Below, piece by piece: positions 8,123 through 16,703 of a DNA stretch of 64,000 bases. The translations under genes were made by a program, and so were the position numbers. This DNA comes from MKSF01 sp037190225 (GTDB lineage Bacteria; Bacteroidota; Bacteroidia; Chitinophagales; Chitinophagaceae): NCBI GenBank assembly GCA_037190225.1, contig JBBCJL010000003.1:62001-126000 (forward strand). The letters are read 5' to 3'. The first letter of the stretch is position 1. The number at the start of each line of letters is the position of its first letter. The notes under the pieces are model-generated. The model ran no database searches. It had not been told where the DNA came from and saw nothing but the letters and a program-made list of their open reading frames with translations.

Positions 8123-9523
8123 TTATAATATGGTCTGCTTCACGCTTTCAAGGATGTCCAGCGTCTCTTCCCTGCTATTCCCCTCCGCGTAGATACGGAG
8201 CAAAGGCTCTGTGCCCGAAGCTCTCAGCATGACCCATCCGCCGTTCTCCAGGTGGTACTTGATACCATCTATGGTCTCTACACGGGTGACGGCATATTTA
8301 CCGAACGCGATGTATACTCCGTTCCGGGCATTTTCAATGATCTGTACTTTCTTTTTATCTTCCAGGGTCAGGTCGTTCCGCTCATATACGAAGGTCCCTA
8401 CAACATCATAGACTTCCCTGCAGAGCTCTTTCAGCGTTTTGCCGGTCTCTATCATGAAGTTGTACAGCAACAGGCCGTCATATACCCCGTCCCTTTCCGG
8501 GATATGCCCTTTGACTGCTATTCCCCCGGATTCCTCTCCGCCTACCAGCACATCTTCCGTCACCATCTTTTCACTGATGTATTTAAACCCGATAGGCGTT
8601 ACCTCTACTTCCAGCCCATAGGCCTCGCACATTCTTTTCACCCTGTCGGTCACGGAAAAGGCGATCACCACCTTACCCGTCAGCTTCTTATACTTATGCA
8701 GATAATGGATCAGCAGCAGGATGATATGATGCGCATCCACATAGTTCCCGTCCTCATCATACAGGGCTATCCGGTCGGCATCGCCGTCAGTAGCAAGCCC
8801 CACCTTAAGCTCCGGCGACCTGGCGATGGTCTCTGACAGCTCCAGCAGGTTCTTATGCAGCGGCTCGGGCGCCGTGCCGTTAAAGGAAGGATTGTATTCT
8901 GCATGCAGCAGCCTCGCGGAAGGCAGTATTTTTCTCACTACACGCTGGCCCGCACCGAACATCGCATCATAGGCCAGCTTATAAGGCGCATTATTGAGCT
9001 TTTCAAAGTCGAACTGCTTTTGCAAATAGCTGATATAATCCGCTTCCAGGTCAACGAACTGCAGCCTGCCTTCCTGCTCCAGCGCTTCCAGGGACACTTC
9101 CGGGATCGTGACGGCAGCATCAGGGATCAAAGCCTCGACCTCTGCCACCTCGCTCGGGTTGGTAGGTCCGCCGTGCGCCCCTTTCAGCTTATAGCCGTTG
9201 TAGGACGGCGGGTTATGGGAGGCCGTGATGACCACGCCCTGGTCGGCCCGGTAAGTAGTGCACCCCAGCGATACCATCGGGGTGCTTACAAATCCCCTGG
9301 CCATCAATACCTTTATGCCCTGCGATGCCAGCACTTTGGCAGCCGTTACAGCGAACAGCTCCCCTCCGAAGCGGCAGTCGTGACCGATCACCACCGTGGG
9401 CGCGGCATTGCGCTGCAACAGCCATTTTGCCAGTCCCATACTGACCCTTGCGACATTATCCGTAGTATATTCCTGTGCAATGATAGCTCTCCAGCCATCG
9501 GTTCCGAACTTAATCTTTAGCAT
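8123..9523 (-). CDS. Phosphoglucomutase/phosphomannomutase family protein
   Basis: 466 residues of the alpha-D-phosphohexomutase family. Motifs in order: FGTDGWR at residue 6, the active-site serine loop TASHNP with Ser102, the metal loop DGDADR near 245, the sugar-binding loop GGEESGG near 325 and the phosphate-binding loop RASGTEPLLRIYAE near 437. It interconverts hexose 1- and 6-phosphates; whether the preferred sugar is glucose, mannose or glucosamine is not decidable here. The start overlaps the end of the upstream mechanosensitive channel gene by 14 bases, so the two are cotranscribed. Confidence 0.9.
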   Translation of the reverse strand: MLKIKFGTDGWRAIIAQEYTTDNVARVSMGLAKWLLQRNAAPTVVIGHDCRFGGELFAVTAAKVLASQGIKVLMARGFVSTPMVSLGCTTYRADQGVVITASHNPPSYNGYKLKGAHGGPTNPSEVAEVEALIPDAAVTIPEVSLEALEQEGRLQFVDLEADYISYLQKQFDFEKLNNAPYKLAYDAMFGAGQRVVRKILPSARLLHAEYNPSFNGTAPEPLHKNLLELSETIARSPELKVGLATDGDADRIALYDEDGNYVDAHHIILLLIHYLHKYKKLTGKVVIAFSVTDRVKRMCEAYGLEVEVTPIGFKYISEKMVTEDVLVGGEESGGIAVKGHIPERDGVYDGLLLYNFMIETGKTLKELCREVYDVVGTFVYERNDLTLEDKKKVQIIENARNGVYIAFGKYAVTRVETIDGIKYHLENGGWVMLRASGTEPLLRIYAEGNSREETLDILESVKQTIL

Positions 9524-10418
9524 ATTGTTTGATTCCTTTACTGTGTTGTGTTATTAAAGTTATAATGGTCTGAAGCAGCTGCTTCTTGATGATCCTTTCG
9601 CGGTATATCTCCTGGGTCCTGATATGGAATACGAGCCGGTACCTGATATAATCCTTCTCAATTTCCTTAGGACGCAGCAGGAAGCTGTTCGGCTCTATAA
9701 AATCGGTATAGGATGCCATTTCGATCCATAATTTATCATAGAGGAAATCCATGTCCAGGCCCAGCCTGTTATCAATATCAAATTCAAAGTACACTTTTTT
9801 GTACAGCAGGTGGGAATGGTTGATCACCACTTGCGTCAGCATGGTCGTGTTGGGAATATAGTGAATATCCCCTTCATCATCCAGTATCACCACATTCAGG
9901 AAAGTAATATCTATGATCTTGCCTTTATTCTTATCCACTACAATATAGTTGCCCAGCGATAATTTGTCAGAGAACATAATGATCAGGCCGTTGATCATAT
10001 TGGTGATATAGTCCTTGGATAATAAGGCGAACGCCGCGGCAGCGATGGATATGGACGTTACAAACTCCAGGGGATTGATGCTGACCGTTTTCATAATGGC
10101 CACGATCGCCAGTATGACGTTGAACATCGTCACGATCCTTTTGACACCCAGGATAAAATTGTTATCCCGGATATTGGCCACATGCTTATTGACCGCGTAA
10201 ATAGAGATCACGAACAGGGAAAGGACAGATATCACTACATTGAAGATCAGGAAAAACAGTATCCCGTTGAGCAGGTCTACCGCTATCCTGGATCTGAAAA
10301 TATCGGTAGGCGGCTCATCCAGCAGGTACCTGCATAGGATGATCACTCCTATTTTCGCGAGGAAGTACAGTACATTCCTGAACGTGATCTGCCTGAAATA
10401 TTTAAGGAATTCACTCAT
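9510..10418 (-). CDS. MscS-family mechanosensitive ion channel
   Basis: 302 residues. Hydrophobic segments at about 15-33, 49-76, 94-111 and 119-149; the last is the pore-lining helix of MscS proteins (SISIAAAAFALLSKDYITNMINGLIIMF), rich in Ala/Gly. It is followed by the beta-domain (LGNYIVVDKNKGKIIDITFLNVVILDDEGDIHYIPNT), where the PN motif and the position after the pore are typical. Likely an osmotic-shock release channel of the inner membrane. It lies 3 bases after the prfB stop and overlaps the phosphohexomutase start, forming a prfB-mscS-pgm operon. Confidence 0.88.
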   Translation of the reverse strand: MSEFLKYFRQITFRNVLYFLAKIGVIILCRYLLDEPPTDIFRSRIAVDLLNGILFFLIFNVVISVLSLFVISIYAVNKHVANIRDNNFILGVKRIVTMFNVILAIVAIMKTVSINPLEFVTSISIAAAAFALLSKDYITNMINGLIIMFSDKLSLGNYIVVDKNKGKIIDITFLNVVILDDEGDIHYIPNTTMLTQVVINHSHLLYKKVYFEFDIDNRLGLDMDFLYDKLWIEMASYTDFIEPNSFLLRPKEIEKDYIRYRLVFHIRTQEIYRERIIKKQLLQTIITLITQHSKGIKQYAKD

Positions 10419-10421
10419 ATG

Positions 10422-11504
10422 CTATCCCTGTTCCATCATTAAGTAAGCTTTTATAAATTCATCTATCTCCCCGTCCATCACCGGGCCTACGTTCCCTACC
10501 TCGTAATCGGTACGGTGGTCCTTGATCATCTTATAGGGATGAAAAACGTACGAGCGTATCTGGGAGCCCCATTCTATCTTTTTCTTACTGCTGTTCACTT
10601 CGTCCTTCAGCGCCTCCCTTTTCCGCATTTCCTCCTCATACAGACGAGATTTCAGCATCTGCATGGCCTTTTCCCTGTTGCCCAGCTGGGTACGCTCGGT
10701 CTGGCATATCACAACGATACCGGTAGGGATATGCGTCAGCATGACCTTGGTCTCCACCTTATTCACATTCTGTCCGCCCGCACCGCCGCTCCGGGAAGTC
10801 TCCATCTTTACCTCGCTGTCCTTCACTTCGATCTCTATGCTGTCATCCACCAGGGGATAGACATATACAGAGGCAAAAGAAGTGTGCCGCCTGGCATTGC
10901 TGTCAAAGGGCGATATCCTGACCAGCCTGTGCACCCCGCTTTCCGCTTTTAGCAGGCCGTATGCGAAATCACCGTCAAACTGGAGGGTACAGGTCTTGAT
11001 ACCGGCGCCGTCTCCCCACTGCCAATCCACTTCCGTAATGCTCCAGCCTTTCTTCTGACCGTACATTTTATACATACGTGCCAGCATTTCCGCCCAGTCC
11101 TGGCTCTCCGTGCCACCGGCCCCGGAGTTGATCTCTATGATAGCCGGCATTTCGTCTTCCGGCTTATTCAGCGTCGACTTGAATTCACCTTCCTCCAGCA
11201 GCTGCAATGTGTGCCTGTACTGCTCAGCCACCTCTTCTTCCGTGGCTTCCTGCTCTTTCCAGAAGTCAAACAATACACCGCAGTCATCTACATTTTTAGC
11301 TATATTATCATACAGGTCACACCACATTTTGTTCACCTGGATCTCTTTCAGAATGCCCGTAGCCCTGGCATTATCATCCCAGAACCCCGGAGACAGGGAT
11401 AAAGTCCTGTCGTTTTCCATCTTATCTTTCCGCTCCGCTATTTTCAGAAATTTGAACAGGTGCCTGGTCCTGTCCTTTAATTCTTTTAATTGTTCAATTG
11501 TCAT
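10422..11504 (-). CDS. prfB: Peptide chain release factor 2
   Basis: 360 residues. Contains the peptidyl-tRNA hydrolysis motif GGQ in SGGAGGQNVNKVET near residue 240 and the RF2-type region MYKMYGQKKGWSITEVDW. Terminates translation at UGA and UAA. Reading frame is continuous: the N-terminal segment that in many bacteria is joined to the rest by a programmed +1 frameshift (CUU UGA) is here encoded in the same frame (LFKFLKIAERKDKME), so I see no frameshift. A TAAATTTG promoter box ends only 7 bases before the ATG. First gene of prfB-mscS-pgm. Confidence 0.96.
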   Translation of the reverse strand: MTIEQLKELKDRTRHLFKFLKIAERKDKMENDRTLSLSPGFWDDNARATGILKEIQVNKMWCDLYDNIAKNVDDCGVLFDFWKEQEATEEEVAEQYRHTLQLLEEGEFKSTLNKPEDEMPAIIEINSGAGGTESQDWAEMLARMYKMYGQKKGWSITEVDWQWGDGAGIKTCTLQFDGDFAYGLLKAESGVHRLVRISPFDSNARRHTSFASVYVYPLVDDSIEIEVKDSEVKMETSRSGGAGGQNVNKVETKVMLTHIPTGIVVICQTERTQLGNREKAMQMLKSRLYEEEMRKREALKDEVNSSKKKIEWGSQIRSYVFHPYKMIKDHRTDYEVGNVGPVMDGEIDEFIKAYLMMEQG

Positions 11505-11511
11505 AGTGGTG

Positions 11512-11519
11512 CAAATTTA
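11512..11519 (-). promoter_or_regulatory. -7 box immediately before prfB
   Basis: TAAATTTG on the minus strand, an exact TAnnTTTG match. Its last base is 8 positions from the A of the prfB ATG, so transcription would begin at or within a few bases of the start codon. No TTTG -33 box is found at the usual distance, which lowers confidence. Confidence 0.5.
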
Positions 11520-11593
11520 ATTAATATAGCCCATAATCATAATTCATCACCATTTTAAAACGCATTTCTTAGGAATTAATTAAAAACTGCAGC

Positions 11594-12529
11594 TTACAGG
11601 AGGGTTGCCAGCGTACGGTCATCCAGATCCGGATACCGGAAAGAGAACCCCGCGGCCCTGATCTTATCATTGGCCACGTAAGCCCCGGAAAGCAGCAGCT
11701 CACCAGCCATCTGTCCCAATACGATCCTAAGCACCGGACCCGGCACAGGGATGCACAGGTAAGCATTGCCTTTCCTGAACCGGGCGATACGCCGTATCAT
11801 CTCCCTGTGACGCATTACCTCATCCGCCACCGCATTATAGGCACCGGACAGCCGCTGCTCCATGATATGGATATACATAGCGGCCAGGTCTTCCAGGTGG
11901 ATCCAGCTGACCAGCTGCCTGCCATTTCCAAATACCGGCACCAAAGGGGAGAACATAGATCGCGCAATAGGACGAAGCGCGCCGCCCTGCGCGGCCAGCA
12001 CCATACCGGTCCTGAGCACCGCTACGGGAATGCCCAGCTGCTCCATTTTGAAGGCCGCCGCTTCCCATTCCTTACAGACCCGTCCTAAAAAGGAGCCCTC
12101 GTCAGGCGGCGCGTCTTCATCAAACACCTGCTGACCGGACGGGTCATCACCATACCAACCTATAGCGCCGGCACAGATCAGCTGCCGTACCCGATGGTTA
12201 CGCTGCCTTAAAATATCATAAATAAGCCGGAGGCTGCCCACCCTGCTCTCCAGGATGAGCTGCTTGCGCCGGGTCGTCCATCTTTTATCCGCGATACCCG
12301 CTCCCGCCAGGTGCACGATCACACTGACATCCCGGAATGCTTCGGTGTCTACCTGCCCGGAACCGGGGTCCCAGTAATAATAATTGCCGGACCCGGCAGC
12401 CTGCTTACCGGTAGTGAGCACACGTACGCCATAGCCTTTCAATTCCAGCTGCCGCAGCAGCGCAGAGCCGACCAGACCGGTCGCCCCGGTGATCAGCACT
12501 ATCTCATTTCCTGTATCCATAGTTTCCAT
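11594..12529 (-). CDS. TIGR01777 family epimerase (YfcH/SulA-like NAD-dependent epimerase)
   Basis: About 311 residues of the extended SDR fold. Rossmann motif ITGATGLVGSALL near the N-terminus, then HLAGAGIADKRWT and KQLILESRVGS, which define the TIGR01777 branch, and a C-terminal DUF1731-like segment (AGELLLSGAYVANDKIRAAGF, then SFRYPDL). The frame is open to 12568, but the peptide before METMDTGNE is not family-like; the ATG at 12529 (or at 12520) is preferred. Reaction unknown. Stands alone between prfB and the divergently placed M16 genes. Confidence 0.82.
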   Translation of the reverse strand: METMDTGNEIVLITGATGLVGSALLRQLELKGYGVRVLTTGKQAAGSGNYYYWDPGSGQVDTEAFRDVSVIVHLAGAGIADKRWTTRRKQLILESRVGSLRLIYDILRQRNHRVRQLICAGAIGWYGDDPSGQQVFDEDAPPDEGSFLGRVCKEWEAAAFKMEQLGIPVAVLRTGMVLAAQGGALRPIARSMFSPLVPVFGNGRQLVSWIHLEDLAAMYIHIMEQRLSGAYNAVADEVMRHREMIRRIARFRKGNAYLCIPVPGPVLRIVLGQMAGELLLSGAYVANDKIRAAGFSFRYPDLDDRTLATLL

Positions 12530-12707
12530 ATAAACAGCATCCTTCACCGGATGCCACCAAGAATTCAACCTCTAAATATACAAAATCATAATGATCTTGC
12601 CGGGGACGCATCCGCCGGGCATCTCTCCTGTAAGAACTGCCGGTATCCCGGCATCCCGGAAAGCTATCCCCCCGGTTAGGGGGAATGGTTTTATTCTATA
12701 ACTTAAT

Positions 12708-12715
12708 TATCTTTG
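12708..12715 (+). promoter_or_regulatory. -7 box for the M16 peptidase pair
   Basis: TATCTTTG, an exact match to TAnnTTTG, 30 bases before the ATG at 12746. It overlaps a potential upstream TTG start at 12713, which therefore cannot be the real start. Confidence 0.65.
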
Positions 12716-12745
12716 CTTATAATCATTAAAAAAAATAAAACATAC

Positions 12746-14062
12746 ATGAAACGTTTCATCTTAAGTGGGGCACTGGCATTTTTATCATTTGCCACTTTTG
12801 CTCAACAAGGCCGTATTCAATTTGAAGAGTATGATTTAGATAATGGCTTACACGTTATCTTACATCAGGACAAATCGGCTCCCGTAGTTTCCGTCTCCAT
12901 CATGTACCATGTGGGCTCCAAGAACGAGGATCCCAAACGTACCGGATTCGCACACTTTTTCGAGCATTTATTGTTCGAGGGCACCCAGAATATCGGACGT
13001 GGTGAATACATGAAAATCATCCAGGAGAACGGTGGCGTCCTGAATGCCAATACCTCTTTCGACAGGACCTATTATTTCCAGATCCTGCCTTCCAACCAGC
13101 TGGCGCTGGGATTATGGATGGAGTCTGAAAGGCTGATACATCCCAAAATAGACTCCATAGGCATTGAGACGCAAAGAAAGGTAGTAAAAGAGGAGAAGAA
13201 GCAATCCTACGATAACCGGCCTTATGGTCAGCTGACCAATGTCCTGTTCTCCAATATGTATTCCAAGCACCCCTACAGGTGGATGCCTATCGGTACGGAG
13301 CAATATATAGATGAAGCTAAATATGACGAATTCTACAGCTTCTTTAAAACGTTCTATGTTCCGGAAAATGCCGTGCTGGTCATCGCAGGTGATTTCAATC
13401 CCGAGGAAGCCAGAACGCTGGTAAAAAAATACTTCGGGGACATTAAAAAAGGAGGTCAGCCTATCCCTCGCCCCGAGAATAACGAACCGCTGAGAACCAA
13501 GGAAAAAAGAGCTACCCACTTTGACGAGAACATCAAGCTCCCCGCTGTGATCATAGCTTATCCTGCTCCCGAGATAGAAAGCGAGGATGCCTACGCGGTG
13601 GATATCCTGACCCAGGTGCTCGGCGGCGGCCGCAACTCAAGATTGTATAAAAAGCTGGTGGATAAGGATGAAATAGCAGTACAGGCAGGGTCCGGCAATA
13701 TGAGCCTGGAACATACCGGCATCATCATGGTACAGGCCATTGGCGCTATAGGACAGGAAGCCTCTACCATCGAAAAAAATCTCAAGAGCGAGATCGAAAG
13801 GGTCAAAAAGGACGGCATCACCCAGGAAGAGTTCCAGAAAGCGCTAAACAATATGGAAAGCCAGTATATCAATTCCCTGAACAATACTGAAAACGTAGCA
13901 GAGCAGCTGGCTACCAATTACATGTATTTTAAGAACACCAACCTTATCAATACGACCTTTGAAAAGTATAAAAAGCTGACCTTGCAGGACGTAAATAATG
14001 CAGCCCAAAAGTACCTGGATCCTTCCAAGAGCCTGATATTGCAGTATTTACCCAAGAAATAG
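12746..14062 (+). CDS. M16 family zinc peptidase, catalytically competent partner
   Basis: 438 residues from the chosen ATG. Signal peptide (MKRFILSGALAFLSFATFAQ) sends it to the periplasm. The inverted zinc motif HFFEH is present (His70, Glu73, His74), with the downstream acidic region KVVKEEKKQSYDNRPYGQ that supplies the third ligand in M16 enzymes. The second half-domain has the usual GGGRNSRLYKKLVDK. The start at 12746 is chosen because a promoter box lies at 12708-12715 and the signal peptide begins here. The partner gene starts 52 bases downstream; the two would form the M16B heterodimer. Confidence 0.93.
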   Translation: MKRFILSGALAFLSFATFAQQGRIQFEEYDLDNGLHVILHQDKSAPVVSVSIMYHVGSKNEDPKRTGFAHFFEHLLFEGTQNIGRGEYMKIIQENGGVLNANTSFDRTYYFQILPSNQLALGLWMESERLIHPKIDSIGIETQRKVVKEEKKQSYDNRPYGQLTNVLFSNMYSKHPYRWMPIGTEQYIDEAKYDEFYSFFKTFYVPENAVLVIAGDFNPEEARTLVKKYFGDIKKGGQPIPRPENNEPLRTKEKRATHFDENIKLPAVIIAYPAPEIESEDAYAVDILTQVLGGGRNSRLYKKLVDKDEIAVQAGSGNMSLEHTGIIMVQAIGAIGQEASTIEKNLKSEIERVKKDGITQEEFQKALNNMESQYINSLNNTENVAEQLATNYMYFKNTNLINTTFEKYKKLTLQDVNNAAQKYLDPSKSLILQYLPKK

Positions 14063-14114
14063 TTATTCAAGCATTTTCTAAAAATCAAATCATACACAAC
14101 TATATTTCAATAAG

Positions 14115-16208
14115 ATGAAAAAATTATTGTTCACTATATTCGCTTTAGGCTGCATCAATGCAGCTTATACCCAGGGCTCCAGCAGGAATGTAAGACCTTT
14201 GCCCGGTCCTGCACCGCAGATCAATATTGCTGATGCCAAAACATTTACTTTGGACAACGGCCTGAAAGTATATGTGGTGGAAAATCACAAATTACCCCTG
14301 GTCACTTATACCATCCAGTTTGATATTGACGCACCCAATGATATGGACAAAGCAGGTATCAAGGACTTTTTCGGAAGTATGATGACCGCCGGTACCAAAA
14401 AAAGGAGCAAAGAGCAATTCATTGATGAGCAGGATGCCATCGGCTCAACAATAGGTGTATCGCATAATTTTGCCTATGCCTCCGCACTGACCAAGCACCA
14501 GGATAAGCTGCTGGACATTTTTTCCGACTGTATCCTGAATCCCAACTTCAACAATGAGGAACTGATCAAGATCAGGAAGCAGGCCGAATCCGGACTCCAG
14601 GCCAATGAAAACAGCGCCGATTATATGATGAACAATGTTCAGAGCATTGTTTTCTATGGCGCTAACCACCCTTACAGCGAGGTAATGACGGAACAAACGA
14701 TCAGGAATGTCAACCTGTCGGATATCAGTAAGTACTACCGGACGTATTTCAAACCTAATGTTGCCTATATGGCCATTGTGGGAGATATCACAGTAGAAGA
14801 AGCTAAAAAGCTGGTCTCCAAATACTTCAACAGCTGGCAAAAAGGAGATGTTCCCAAAGCCACGTACCCGGCAACGCCGCAGCCATCCGGACGGGTAGTT
14901 CACTTTGCTGACAGGCGCGGTGCCGTACAATCCAAGATCGCTATCGGTAACCCTGTTGAATTAAAGCATACCGATCCTGACCTGCAAAGCGCCAGGGTCA
15001 TGAACTATATCCTGGGTGGCGGTAGCTCTTCCAGGCTCTTCACCAATTTACGTGAAAGCAAGGCGTGGACCTACGGCGCCTATTCCTCGCTGAGCCAGGA
15101 TAAGGTAATAGGCTATGTAGAATTGTCCGCAGACTGTCGCAATGAGGTGACGGACAGCTCCATTCACGAGATGCTGCAGGAAATGAACAGCATCCGTAAC
15201 CAGCCCGTGGACGAAAAGGTATTGCAGGGCGCTAAAAACTATATCAACGGTGTATTCGCGCTGGGCTTAAGAAACCCTCAGACCATCGCTTCCTATGCTA
15301 TTAATATAGACCGCTACAACCTGCCGAAAGATTACTATAAGACCTATATGCAGAAAACATCCAGCGTAACGATCTCGGATGTTAAGAATGCTGCCAATAA
15401 GTTCCTGACACCTGCACAGACGAATATTATCGTAGTGGGCAACCGTACGGAAGTAGAGAAGCTAAAAAGATTTGCAACCAACGGTGAGATACGCTTCTAC
15501 GATAAGTACGGCCAGCCTGCGGCAGCCATTGAGAACAAGGTCATTAACGGCCAGACCGCAGATGCCATCGTAGCCAAGTATATCCAGGCCATCGGCGGGG
15601 AAGCCGCGATCAAGGGACTTACTTCCCTTGACGCCAGGGGCACTACGGAAATTTACGGTACCAAAGCCGACTTTGAAGAGAAAGTATCCAGTCCTGATAA
15701 ATATTATTTCGGCATCTCCACCAAAGTGGGCAACGCAATGCAGACTGCCTATTCCACTATGGTGAACGGGGAAAAAGGCGCTATCGAGCAGCAGGGCTCC
15801 CGCACCACTATGCCGCCAGCATACGTGGCTGTGTACAAGCTGAAAGCAAACCTCCAGTCTATCCTGCAAAAGGACTCCCTGGGTGTAAGCTATGAGCTGG
15901 AAAGCCTGACCAAGCTGAACGGTACAGATGTCTATCTTATCAATAAGTATTCCGATAACGGTAAAGCCCTGACCAGGCAGTATTATGACGTGAATACCGG
16001 CTTATTGCTGAAAGATGAGGAGATCGTAAAAGTAAACAACCAGGAATCGATCACCACCCGCGTTTACAAAAACTACAAGGAGGTAAAGGGCGCCAATGGC
16101 TATAAAGTGCCTCATACCATTGAGGAAGATGCCGATGGCCGTAAATCCACCTACCAGTACAGTAGTGTCAAAGCCAACGGTAAGATCCCGGGAGTATATT
16201 TCAAATAG
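14115..16208 (+). CDS. M16 family peptidase, zinc-less partner with C-terminal extension
   Basis: 697 residues with signal peptide (MKKLLFTIFALGCINAAYTQ). At the position of the HxxEH motif it has DFFGSMMTAGT, so the zinc site is lost, as in the non-catalytic partner of M16B pairs. It keeps the substrate-binding GGGSSSRLFTNLRESKAWTYG. Residues to about 470 cover the M16 repeat pair; the last 200 or so residues form a separate domain (IVAKYIQAIGGEAAIKGLTS onward) resembling the LolA/outer-membrane-lipoprotein-sorting type of beta structure seen appended to periplasmic Bacteroidota proteins. The domain assignment of that tail is tentative. Terminator directly after. Confidence 0.9.
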   Translation: MKKLLFTIFALGCINAAYTQGSSRNVRPLPGPAPQINIADAKTFTLDNGLKVYVVENHKLPLVTYTIQFDIDAPNDMDKAGIKDFFGSMMTAGTKKRSKEQFIDEQDAIGSTIGVSHNFAYASALTKHQDKLLDIFSDCILNPNFNNEELIKIRKQAESGLQANENSADYMMNNVQSIVFYGANHPYSEVMTEQTIRNVNLSDISKYYRTYFKPNVAYMAIVGDITVEEAKKLVSKYFNSWQKGDVPKATYPATPQPSGRVVHFADRRGAVQSKIAIGNPVELKHTDPDLQSARVMNYILGGGSSSRLFTNLRESKAWTYGAYSSLSQDKVIGYVELSADCRNEVTDSSIHEMLQEMNSIRNQPVDEKVLQGAKNYINGVFALGLRNPQTIASYAINIDRYNLPKDYYKTYMQKTSSVTISDVKNAANKFLTPAQTNIIVVGNRTEVEKLKRFATNGEIRFYDKYGQPAAAIENKVINGQTADAIVAKYIQAIGGEAAIKGLTSLDARGTTEIYGTKADFEEKVSSPDKYYFGISTKVGNAMQTAYSTMVNGEKGAIEQQGSRTTMPPAYVAVYKLKANLQSILQKDSLGVSYELESLTKLNGTDVYLINKYSDNGKALTRQYYDVNTGLLLKDEEIVKVNNQESITTRVYKNYKEVKGANGYKVPHTIEEDADGRKSTYQYSSVKANGKIPGVYFK

Positions 16209-16232
16209 TCTCTTTGCTGTTCTACCAAACAT

Positions 16233-16267
16233 AAAAAAAGGTTGTCCTTCCCGGACAACCTTTTTTT
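16233..16267. terminator. Terminator after M16 pair
   Basis: Stem GGTTGTCC / GGACAACC with 5-nt loop, extended by A7 on the left and T7 on the right; 24 bases after the stop. Confidence 0.92.
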
Positions 16268-16703
16268 ATTCCAGCTCAGGGCATCTTCCTATTCCTGAAA
16301 CGTCACCGGCAAAGCTGCCGGCTCTCTTCCTCTCAGGCCCCATGTCACTTGCCTTATATCTTACTGTTACTGAATAACGTAAACATAGCTTAATATCGAA
16401 TAATTGCAAAATCACAATTAAATGTTAAAATTTAACGATTATTTTTCATAAGCCAACTTTATATTTGTTTTATATGTCTATCAACCGGAGAAGATCACAG
16501 CGCGCTTACAGCTGCCGCCATTTTTGTTTCAGCAGCATGCAGGATATTATGAGCAGGCATTGCCAGAGTGTACCGGGGAGCAAACAGTGAGGAAGCAGTG
16601 TCCGGATAGTGTAGCAGAGCTATTGCATTGCATTAAATACCAGCGTACGAGACTATATATATGACAATACAATCATTCACACTAAGATCATAACACTGCG
16701 TTC
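16268..16703. other. Intergenic region, little recognisable
   Basis: 436 bases without a gene. A TATATTTG -7-like box lies at 16460-16467 and could drive the downstream T9SS gene with a leader of about 240 nt; there is no matching -33 box. The part from 16480 to 16700 shows no ORF, RNA structure or repeat that I recognise. Confidence 0.4.

Noticed and set aside
10422..11504. Programmed frameshift in prfB
   Set aside because: No in-frame TGA and no CTTTGA slip site near the usual position; the frame is continuous.
12713..12745. Upstream TTG start for the first M16 gene
   Set aside because: It overlaps the TATCTTTG promoter box and would put extra residues before the signal peptide.
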